64,000 nt of DNA, taken from NCBI GenBank assembly GCA_002118135.1, contig BDIU01000195.1, positions 95,498 through 159,497 of the forward strand, written 5' to 3'. The translations under genes were made by a program, and so were the position numbers. The DNA is from Trebouxia sp. TZW2008. Its lineage: Eukaryota; Chlorophyta; Trebouxiophyceae; Trebouxiales; Trebouxiaceae. Of the stretch, positions 11,058 through 23,000 are shown one piece after another; positions within the stretch are counted from its first letter, which is position 1; each line of letters opens with the position of its first letter. Below the pieces are notes generated by a model, which saw only the letters and a program-made list of their open reading frames with translations, did no database searches and was not told where the DNA came from.

Positions 11058-14000
11058 ATGGTGAAACAACGCATGGCAACGGCAGACGTTGCCGGAGAGG
11101 TTGCATGTCTCAGGCAGCGTGTGCTGGGCATGCGAGTTGCAAACTTGTATGATCTGAACAGCAAGGTAAGGAGCTGATCTGCATCGATGCATACTTGGCT
11201 CGCTTAGCACGTTAGAAGTTAAGGGCTACACCCCGGCATCTCAAGACAAGTGACATATGTGTGTAGTAGCTGCAACTTGCATGCACACAGTTGTATTTTG
11301 CATCTGCATGCAATGTTGTGCACTTGCAGCTCCTGAGCATGAATCGGTCTCCGCAGACATACATGCTGAAGTTGGCCAGGAGTGGTGAAGATGGTGAAAA
11401 AGCCTTTCTGGTGTTAGAGAGCGGAAGCCGATTTCACACTACTCAGGTGAAGCTGCTGCTTATGCATATGCATGACCCTGTTGCTTTAATCGTGATGCCA
11501 CGCACCCAGTATAATTGAGGGAGTTGCAAGTGAATGCTCCTCACTGCTGCATTGATAAACACTTCGTCAATTACCAAGAGTGTGCGTACACCAAGTTGTC
11601 CTTCCTCAACGACATCACAGCAGTCAGAAAGCCTGATTGGCTCCCACTTGCCTTGTCCTTATGTCAAGAACGTTATTGACTTGAGTGTCCTTATAAACAG
11701 AGATTATTGTACAGACGAGCAAGGGTCATGCCCGCTACCTTCAGCTTGTTGACCTCAGCCTGCTCCACCTCGGGACATTTCTTCTGCTGTCTGTCTGCAA
11801 TAGTGTGCGTCACAAAAAGCAAGTGCACAAAGTCATAAGCTCTGTTATGTGTAGAGACGCTGCAACTTTAGCGACAGCAGCAGCGACAGATGCTGTCAAA
11901 CCTTGTAACAAATTGCTACAATCCTATTCATATACATTCACTTTGGCATTGGCTCATGTCTGCAGACATTCTCTTGCCCAAGATACAAAACATCTATTGT
12001 GTGAATATGCTGCCATGTGCCTGCAGTATCAGAAGGAAAAGCGTGATACAGTCATGGCAGCTGTTGTGCCCTCTGCCATTGCGACAGCGTGTACTGCATA
12101 CTGCAATTGCTCAACGGCACAAGACTCACCATGTGAATACGCTGCCATGCGCTTGCAGTACCAGAAGGAGAAGAGTGACACCCCAAGCAACTTCACACTG
12201 AAGCTGCGCAAGCATCTGAGGACACGGCGGCTGGAAGACATCAAGCAGCTGGGCGTTGATCGCATTGTGGATTTTCAGTTTGGCACCGGGGACTCTAGGT
12301 TTCACCTCATCCTCGAGCTTTACTCTCAGGTGAGTAGTTTCTCTTTGAAACACCTGCACCATTTACCAAGAAAGCTGTCCTTGCACAAATTTGGAACCAG
12401 GTACTTCAGGTCCCACCTCAGCCTGGAGCTTTACTCTCAGGTACAGTAATCTCTCTCTATAACGACTGTATTGGTTACGAAGAAAAGTGTCTTTGCATCA
12501 AATTGTCCTCACTTGGAGATACCACTGCAGTTAAAGCGCGGTGATAGGACAGATTCCTGATCGCCTTGTCCTTACATCGAGAGTGTCCTTACATCAAGTA
12601 TACTTGAAGCAACTATTGTACAGCCAGAAAGAGCCTCAGAAGCTTGCTCTTGGCAAGTTGGGCATGACCAAATCTGCACTGGCGCTACCCACAGTGCTGT
12701 GTTGACGCTCAATTGCCAAAGAATGTCAGCTTGCGCCACAGACAAATACATATAGAGTGCATTCCTTTACTTCACAGTGTTAGCAGGATGCATCTGCATT
12801 GAAGCTGCCCACAATGCTAGATGAACACTTAATTGCCAAAGAAGATTATCTTGTGCCTCGGACAAATACATGTGGAGTGTGCTGCTGTGCTTTACAGGGT
12901 CAGCAGAATGCATCTGCACCTCAGTTGAGATTGGCTGATCCTCTGCATGCCATGTCTCTTGCAAGACCCTTGCCTGCACCTGTTGGCAGATTGAGGAGAC
13001 AGCTGCCTGTGTGCTGCAGCTTGTTCAGTGCGCTGGTGACATTTTGTGACCGCACACTTTAAGGGCGTCACATGATGAGCTATTGCTGCACAATCTGCAG
13101 GGCAATCTCATCCTGGCGGACTCAAACTATGAGGTTTTGACCCTGCTGAGATCACACAGAGATGATGCCAAGGGCTTTGCCATCATGGCCCGTCACCCCT
13201 ACCCTATTCACACTATCAGGCTCAGGCAGCCGCTCTCTTCAGACCAGCTGAACTCTGCCTTGGAGTCAGCAGATGACAAGCAGTCTTTGCGAGGTGATGC
13301 TTGCTGTCGTTGCTTTGGTTCATGTTGCGCTGCTTTGACATATGGGCAGAAAAGCCACAAGCTCTAGCCCTCCCAGTATGCAGCTGTCTTGTCATGTTTG
13401 TAACACCCTATGTGGCGTCATAGTCTCAGTTTCGGTTGCCAATCACTGGCGCCAGGTGATGTTGATGAGGCACTGTTTCATGGTCCAGCAGTGGCAGACC
13501 ACTGCATCTAGTCAGCAGGACCACTTGCTGTTGCACAACACAAGCAGCCGTGATTTTGCACTCAGATGGTCTTACCCTGCAGGTGTCCCCAATGGGGCAT
13601 TGCTGCACGGCCCTGCCGTGGCCGACCACTGCATCTTATCAGCAGGACCAGTTGCTTTTGCACAATCCAATCAGCAGGAACTTTGCACTCAATGGCCTTG
13701 TCATGCAGGTGTCCTCAATCAAGCATTGCCATATGGTCCAGCTGTGGCAGACCATTGTATTTTATCAGCAGGCCTGTCGCCCCAGCTTCAGGTCAGGGCT
13801 ACCCCCCTGACCCCTGAGCAGCGTCAGGGGCTGCTGACTGCTGTGCATGGGTGGGAGAAATGGCTGGATGACTGTGAGACCAGAGCACCTAAGGGCTACA
13901 TCACATACAGGCGGGCAGGTAATTTGCTTCGGTGCACAAGTGTCATGTGCTGCCATGCCATATGTACTAGAGCATTTCACCTCAACCATAATGTGCTGAC

Positions 14001-17000
14001 TAAGAAGCAGCACTATAGATGAAACCAGAGCACCAAAAAGCTACATCACATACGGGCGAGCAGTTCTGTCTGCAAACACTTGAGCCAAGTGTGTGAGCAT
14101 AACCCTCCTCTTTGCCTGCATTGGTCATTTGCGTTCAAGCATTCGATTGGCATTGGATTCTGCTTTGCTGCTGCCAGGCGCTGCCATATCTTCTGCTTAC
14201 ATCAGTTACTTTGGCAAAACCTGAACGTGGTGGGCTGACTGAACAATCCCAAGGTCTCAAGCTGTTTTGCATGTAAGCAAGCTGCTTTGACTCTCATGGC
14301 TGTGCTGTAGTTGTTACTGTTGTGGCAATTGTATTTTCATCATACCCCAATTACATTCGCAACCTGACTGATCAGCCATAGTACCTGTCAAGGTTTTGCC
14401 GAGGACATGCTGCACAACAGTGAAATACGGCTGGCGATGCTTGTGTCAGCCATGTGTAACGCATTGTGAACTCTAGTGCTGATCTATCACATTCAGCATC
14501 ATTGCCAGCACATTTTCAAGCAAATACAGGTGCAAATTGCATTGAAAAAGTGTCAAAGGTCTGCCTTGCAAGACAACATTGTGATTCTGTTGACGATGCT
14601 GCAGCAGTGCGTGACCAGGCCCTGTTGCAATGCAGCATGACTGCAACCATGGCAATAACAACAAAATGTTGTGTTGCAGATGAGCCAAAGCGCAGTAAGA
14701 AGCAGTCTGCAGAAGCTTCTTCTTCTGCTGAACCTGCGCAACCCATATCTCATACCCCAGCTCCTGACCCTAGCCAACCCTCTGGCACAAACCCTAGTGA
14801 GTTGGCCAAAAAGCTGGAGGGTATAGTATATGAAGACTTTGACCCCCTGCTGCTGAAACAGAATGAAGCTGCGCAAAAGCTGGAGTTTGACACATACGAT
14901 GCAGCTCTGGATGAATTTTATGCCAAGGTGAACTTGCTGCATTTGCACAGATAGGGGTAGAATTGGGAATTGGTTTTGGACTGCTCGCTTGTCAGAGACC
15001 AAAAGATCATTCAGCATGTCATGCTCAGCTGTGAAGCATGCTCAATTTCCGCTCAAAACCTGTGCTTGGCCAGCATTGTATCCAGTAAGTCTCCTTAGCA
15101 TCTCATTGGATTGCAGCTTCCTTACTCACTTTCTGCTTTAGCTGCCCACAACTAGCCCATGTGAGCTCTTGTCTAGGAAAACAGGACCGACGTTCATTTG
15201 AAGCTTCAGATCAACAAGAAATCCTCTGTCCATGCTCATCCGCATTGCAGAAGTACAGTTGGAATCTTGCCAAGACCATGTCAACATGAGAAGCATTATT
15301 GCTGCAGATTGAGGGGCAGCAGGTGGAGCGCAATCAGGCCCAGCAGGAGAAAGCGGCGCTGGGCAAGCTGGAGCGTATCAAGTTGGACCAGGGCAAGCGC
15401 GCTGATGACCTTGAACGGGAGGCTGCTGAAGCAGAAAGCAAGGTAGGCACAATCCAATGACTTCCAAAGCAAAAGTCTGCAGTCTCCAAAGCCTTGGCTC
15501 AATAGCTCAAATAGCAATGTCACCATTGTTCAAGACGATAACATCAGCTTTATGCATAATCATCAGGGACATCAGAACTACCTGCAGCAAAAACCGCAGC
15601 AGGGCAAGCTGACAATCTGAAGCAGGAGGCCGCTGAAGCAGACAGCAAGCTACGCACAGCTGTCAAGAATGTACTGATGCAAAATCCAGCTTTGCTGCCA
15701 TCACTGTCATTCAGATTTGCCTTTGTCAGATGCAAGTTGCGCAGCTTGGGACAGGTTTGACACAAGGCAAGGAGGCTGATGGGGGAGAGCAAGCATGCAC
15801 AGGAGTGAATCACAATGACTTGCACATACAGAAGCAAGCACATTGAACGATGAGTGCTACAACAGGATAACAATGTCATCATTACATTCACATTTGCAAG
15901 CCTTTGCTGTATACAACTTGAACCTACCACCACCTTGCGTTGACTGCAGTGCAGGCTGCCCTGATTAAGTACAACTTGACAGCTGTGGATGCTGCAATCA
16001 ACTGTGTGAGAGAGGTCCTAGCATCAGGTCTAGACTGGCAAGAGCTGGGCCAAATGATTGAATTCAGCGACATCTGTCTCTGAGCCTTCTCCTTTGACTG
16101 CAATGCAGGCTGCTCTGATTGAGTACAACCTAACAGCAGTAGATGCCGCCATCAACGCTGTGAGAGAGGCCTTAGCATCAGGTCTAGATTGGCGTGAGCT
16201 AGCTCAGATGATCAAGGCTGAGCGGCGAGCTGGCAACCCTGTGGCTGGCTTGATTGACTCTCTGGCATTGGACAAGAACAAGATCACCGTTGTCTTGGAG
16301 AACTTTCTGGACGAAGAAGATGCTGATGACGACGCCATGACCCGCCCAGCTACCAAGGTGAGCACATGTCCAAATCAGGGGATACATCTACCTCACCCCT
16401 TGTCTTGTGATCCTGAGACAGCCAAAACCGGCGATTGATAAATTCATTCAGGGGCTGCATGCGTATCACCACTCCTGCTGCGATCCTGAGCACCAGTACA
16501 TTAATGACTGCGTTGATTACCATGGAAAATGTGCTTACATCGAATTGTTATTACTCAGGAATACCACTGTAGTCAGAATGCAGTGCTTGGTTCCCAAATT
16601 GCATTGTCCTTACATCGAGAGTGTCTTTGATATCAAAGCATCACTGTAGTTGGCACATTGGTGGACAGACTGATTGGTCAAGTATGGCTGGCTAGATTGA
16701 ATCTCTGGCACTGGACAAGAACATTATCACTGTAGTCTTGAAGATTCACTTGAACGATGAGGGTGCTACCGGTGAAGCATAACACGGTTAGCCACTAAGT
16801 TGACCTCATGTGTCAACTGATGCATTGGGTTCATCAGCAGCATGCATATGAACCCGGCGCCCCAATTGGCACATGATGTCACCTCAGTAGCTCGGCCTGT
16901 CATGAAGAGACTGTGAAAAGCCATTGAGTGATGGAGTCATTGACCAACTGATGGCGTGAATGCTCAGCATTGTTATATGTGTGCAACAAATCCTTTCAGC

Positions 17001-20000
17001 AACTTTTGACTGTTAAAATTGTCGTGTCTAACAATGACATTGCTATCATGAAGCCGTGCATGTCTTTGACCTTATCGTTTTGCGCTTGCTGCCAATGCAT
17101 GAAAGGATTTCGACAGCATGACAGTCAGGAAATATGGACTTTACTTACAGGGGTTCCCTGCGGAGCACCTCATGTGACACAGGGGCTTGACTTTGCCTGA
17201 CTCAATCCTTGCTTTTAATCACATGGTCCAGAGTGCAGAGCTGATGAAAGTTCCCTCAACAAATTGCAAAAAGGTGCAGGTTGAGCTTGCCCTAGACTTG
17301 AGCGCATATGCAAATGCCTGTGCGCACTAAGAGAAGTGCAAACAGCACATTGTGAAGCAGCGGAAGACAGTAGATGCCAACGAGAAAGCTCTTGAAGCAG
17401 CACATGGTCAAGCAGCAGAAGACAAGTGACGCCAACGAGAAAGCCCTGAAAGCTGCAGAAAGGAAGGCTCTGCAGCAGCTGCCAGAATGCGACCATGCTG
17501 CAAGTCTGCTCGACCAGCTGATCATCTGACTGCCAAACTGTCTGACTGCAGGTTGAGCTTGATCTAGACCTGAATGCTTACGCAAATGCTCGTGCGCACT
17601 ATGAGAAGCGCAAACAGCACATTGTGAAGCAGCAGAAGACAGTGGATGCCAATGAGAAAGCCCTCAAAGCTGCAGAAAAGAAAGCACAGCAACAACTGAG
17701 TCAAGTGAGGTCCAAGACTGCCATCCAGCATGTGCGCAAGCCCCACTGGTTTGAGAAGTTCAACTGGTTTGTGACCAGCGAGAACTACCTGGTCATCAGT
17801 GGAAGAGACGCTCAGCAAAATGAGCTGATTGTGAAGCGCTATCTGAAGTGAGTTAAGATGCTTGCTGCAATGTATGCTTTGCCAAACCTGGTTTTTGAGC
17901 TCATGCAGAAGCTGTGTACTGCATGCTGACTTGCATGATCCATTCTTCACCGTCACTGTCAGTCCCTAGCATGCCAGCATAGTGTCTGTCTGGGTACCGG
18001 TGTTTGAGGCATGCGTCCCGGGCTTCTTGCCCTCACAGAGGCACCCATCACCATTCCTTTGTTTTCCAACTGAAAACTGTGGTGGGGTGCTTGTCCTACT
18101 GGCTGGCTCCAGGAAAGGGAATGTGTACGTACATGCTGACTTGCAAGGTGGTGCCACCTATCGTTGTGGTTCATTGCCATGACAAGCCGTTCCTGCCTGA
18201 GCATTTACGTCTTTGCCCCTTTATGGGGCGTTTATTTAACAGTTTGGCTGCAGAAAGGGGCTTCTGTCTTTGATCTGTACGGGGCGAGGTCAACCATCAG
18301 GTCGTTCCCGGACATGACAGGCTGGTGGTTGTCTCTGTGAATGGTGAACAACAGGCGTGATTAAATGCCTGCAGGAAGGGAGACCTGTATGTGCATGCTG
18401 ACCTACATGGGGCGGCATCAACCATCATCAAGAACCATGAGCCTGAAAAGGCAGTACCCCCATTGAGTATCAGCCAGGCTGGTGCAGCATGCGTCTGTCG
18501 TAGTGCTGCATGGGATGCCAAAATTGTCACCTCCGCTTGGTGGGTGCATCACCATCAGGTACAGCACTTGTCTCTCTGACAAGTGCTTTTTGTGACACCC
18601 TGTCTGGGCAGCATGCACAATCACTTGTTTGATCAGCTCAGTGCATCCTCAGCAACACAGCACAACAGCCTGATGTGCCAGGCATCACTTTCTTACTTTT
18701 TCATCTTTCTCCTACAATTGTCCTACTGTTGTTGTTGCGGCTGTTGATGTCGCCGTTGTCCTCATCATCATCGCCATTATCATGATGTCCACCAATGTCG
18801 TGGACACTATTGTTATTTTCCCATCAATGGTTTTGTTATTGCAGGTGTCCAAGACAGCACCTACAGGGGAGTATCTGACCGTGGGATCCTTCATGATCAG
18901 GGGGAAGAAGAACTTCCTGCCTCCCAACCCCCTGGTCATGGGCTTTGCCTTCTTGTTCAAGCTGGTAATGCTATGCAATCTACAACTTTTCTACATCTCA
19001 TTCTATGTTTGTCCAAGCTCTAAAGTGTGACATGCTGGTGGCCGTGTCGTTCGTTACGAAAAGTCTGGTCAGCATGCTAGGGCACAGCTTGTATAACACA
19101 GGCACCCTGCTCATGTGAAATTTGCTGACTTCAACTGCTGCATGCGTTGCCTACAGCTTGGCAGAAAGTGACTTAGGCAAGGACTGAATGAATCAGCATG
19201 CCATGTTGTGATCTCATGTTGGCACAACAAGCAAGGCCATCAGATTGACACTTGCTAACACTGCATTATAACTCATGTCTGTGTGTGCTATTGCAGGATG
19301 AGTCATCCATTGCTGCTCATCTGGGTGAGCGGGCGCCAAAGTTGGCAGAAGATGAGTCACCACTGGGTCAGCAAGACAATGCTGATCACATCAATGACCA
19401 GGAACCCGCAGAGAATGGTGCCACAGGTATTGCTCGATGGGAACTGTTGCAGATGCAATCATGGCAGCATCAAGTAGCTTAGCATTGCCATCATGCATGC
19501 AGCCCAGCAGCATGGCAAATCGAACGCTGACGCTTGCTACCCTAAATGGCATCAGCACAGTAGCAAGTGGAATCTGACATTTGCAATATGAGTACTTGCA
19601 GCAAGCAGTTGTGCATGTTTAATGTAGCACTGTGTGGTTGCAAAGTCGTGAAGCTTTGGTGTCTACCAGCAGACAAGCTAGCAATGTGCAGGTCAGATTC
19701 TGAAGAGACCGGGACAACAGCTTTCAGCACATTTGATGTTTTAGGCACGTTCACTACAAGTACGCGTCTGTGATCTGCAGGCAGAAGTCAGGCAGGCCAA
19801 ACAGGTGATGATGCATCTTCAGCAGCACAGCCAGACACCCCAGCAAGCGTTTCAGAACAGGGCTCTGGGGCTGCTGCCTTTGCCCTCGAGGCCTTGTTGG
19901 ATTTTGCATCATGGCAGATGTGTTTTGATTTGACATTCACCCCAGATGCATGTTTGTGTTCTTGCAGGCAAAAGTCAGGCAGGTCAAAGAGATGATGATG

Positions 20001-23000
20001 CATTTTCAGCAGCACAGCCAGACACCTCAGCAAGCATTTCAGGGCAGGGCTCTGGGACTGCTGCCTCTGCCCTTGAGGCCTTCCTGGACAGCTCAGCTCA
20101 GCCCTCCAACAGGCAGCTGCAGCATACGCAGTCTTACTCCAAGTACGTCACAGCACTGACCTAGTTGCTGCAGTCAATACAGTTCATGCCCTGTCCTGCT
20201 GTGCTCATACCTCCTGTCTCATGCAAGGCAGGACCATAGCAATGTCTACTAGTCATGAAGCTGACGTGCTGCTGAATTTGTGTGTATGAGCAGCTGTCTG
20301 AAGGTCCAGCTCATGTCTACATAGTAAGGATGCCAGCTTGGATTTCTTGCTCAACAAAACCACATAAGCAGCATTGCGTTGAAAGACCTCACAGCACTGC
20401 TGCGACACAATCAGCAGTCTTGACTGAGACATGTTTTTCAGGTTTTCAGTTTCATGAAATGCATCATGTTTTGCAAGTCTGTTTTGCTTGTCCACATATT
20501 CAACCTTTGCTTATGTTGATGATGATACACCTATGAGGACATGTAACACTGGGCTTGCTTGTCTGCACATGCAATTGTCAAGGGCCTGCATGGCTGAGAC
20601 AGCTGCTGCATGCGCATGCATCCCAGGTAGGGTCAGCAATGCAGCCACATGCAAGCAAAGGGTTTGATAGATTCTGCTGGGCTTTCATGGAATTGATGTC
20701 CACTTTGCAACTACACACTGCATATTGCCAGGCACAGCAGGCGTCAGACAGCCCGAACCCAATGGCCTTGTGGCAACTGCTTGCAGGTATGGCTTAGCAG
20801 CACCAGAGCACAGCCATGCATCTGGACTAGACAGTACTCAGGCTGAGGATTTCAATGGGGATGCTGCACTTGGGGTTGGCACTGGCAGGCGCCACCTGTC
20901 AGCAAAGGAGCGCAAGCTTATGAAGAAGCAGGTGGGCCGCATTACATCTCTGCTTATGGAACATGGGCATTTTCATTGCAGTTGAACATTGTTGCTGCAC
21001 CTGGGGGTAGTGCTGCTAGACACCTGTAAGCGAAGGAGCGCAGGCTCATGCAGAAGCAGGCGAGCTGCTTGTCTAATTGTTTTTCTGATTGCATATGTCT
21101 TCCGTTGCCATTGCTGTTGGGAAGTCAGGAAGTATACAGCTCTTGATGCTGTCAGTCGCAAGAGCTTACTTCAAGTCACCTTGGTTTGCCAGACCCCAAA
21201 GGTGAAGGCGTTCATAATAATGTCAGATTTGCCAACTTGCAGATTGAAAGTGTCCACAGCTGCATTACTGATGTCCCTGTATGTGATGTCCTAATTTTGT
21301 GAGCTGGATTCAGGGCTCAGAGGCGCCACAGCAAGGTGACCAGCCAGCAGCTGCAAATGGTGATGCACAGCAGGCAAGTGAGGCTGACCAACAGAGCTTG
21401 CAGGCTGCCAGACAGGCTGAGCAAGCACGTAGGGAAGCGAAGGCAGGGTCAGGCAACGGACAGCAGCCTCAGGCTTCACAACAAGCCAATCCTCAGCAGC
21501 AGGTCTGCTCGTCCGTGCTTTTAACTACAGTAATTGTGGTTACAGCTCTTGTGGCCACTGTATCTTGATTTACCTAGATGCTGTATGCATCTAGGGTCAC
21601 AGGCTGTGGTGACATTGCCTTTGATAAGAAGCTCTGTCTGTGAACACAATGTATATGGTCACGCTCCATGTCACCGCATTGTCAGCGTTTTCATTGTGCA
21701 TCGTCACAGCAACTTCATTTCACAGCTGCTGACTGACATCAAAGTCTGCGCATGGTACTCACATCCGGCATATCTGGTGGTGGGCATGCTGTGCAGCAAG
21801 CTGTCATCTGTTACAGGCATCAGCAGCATGTCATTATGCAATGCTGCGGGGCATGACATCATCAACGGTTGTTGGCAAAGGTTTAAGGGATAGACAGATA
21901 GGTTGTGAAGCCAGCCCGCCAAGCACACAGACTGCTAGCACTTTCACCTGTATGCTGTTGGCCACAAGTATACGCATAGCACAGATGCATGCATGCCAGC
22001 TTGGACAGCAATGTGGTGATTGTGGTTGTGGCAGGTTGTGAGAGGGAAGAAGACAAAGGCTGCCAAGGCCAAGGCCAAGTATGCCGACCAAGATGAAGAG
22101 GACCGGGAGCTGGCAATGCAGTTCTTGGCGTCTGCAGGTGCTTCACTGCCCTTGCTGATTGTGTTATATAACCTGAATCTGTATGCCTGGCCTGGATGGA
22201 ATGTGAAGACGTGCATACTCTGTCATTGTCAAATGTGATGTTCAATGCAATGTAATTGGCACCTCTTGGTCAGTTGCTTGCCTAGCCATACGCTAGGCAG
22301 TAGCCGCTCAAGTCAGCCCAGCCTTGTGTCATCTATGCAGGTGGACAAAAGAGCAAGCAGGAGAAGAAAGAAGCGCACAAAGCCAGATGGCGCACCAAGA
22401 AGCATGATGACAGCATTCTGTGTGCAACACAGCGCTGTGCTTGCTGTGTTCAGTTGTGAATGGTTTTCAGGTGGCCAGAAAAGTGCAAGCACGAAAAGAA
22501 AGAAGCATGCAAAGCAAAGCAGCGGGCTGAGTAGACCAAAATGCCAGTTCACTCAACCAAATTTTCACTGTGTATGCAAAGCTGCAATCTGCTTGTGGTT
22601 CATATGCAGGCGGGCAAAAGAGCAAGCAGGAGAAGAAGGAGGCGCACAAAGCCAAGCGGCGTGCCAAGAAGCACGACGACAGCTCAGAGACAGCAGCTCT
22701 GCTGAATGCAGCTCCCACTGCAGAAGCTCTGGCGGCAGTTGGAGCCACCCAAATGAGTCATGCTGCAGCTGCAAGGCAGGCTGAGATTGACAAGAATAGA
22801 GCTGCCTGGCAGGCTAGGACACAAACAGCTGCTACTGGTGACTCAGTTGTCAGCTCCCGCAAGGAGAGTGAAGTTGCAGCTGCTCCTGGTGATACATCCA
22901 GCTCCAGAACAGACAGTCAACCTGCAGCATCGGGGACCAAAACTGCTGCTGGTGATGCAAACAGCTCCAGAAAGGGGAGTGAAGCTGCAACAGCTCCCAT

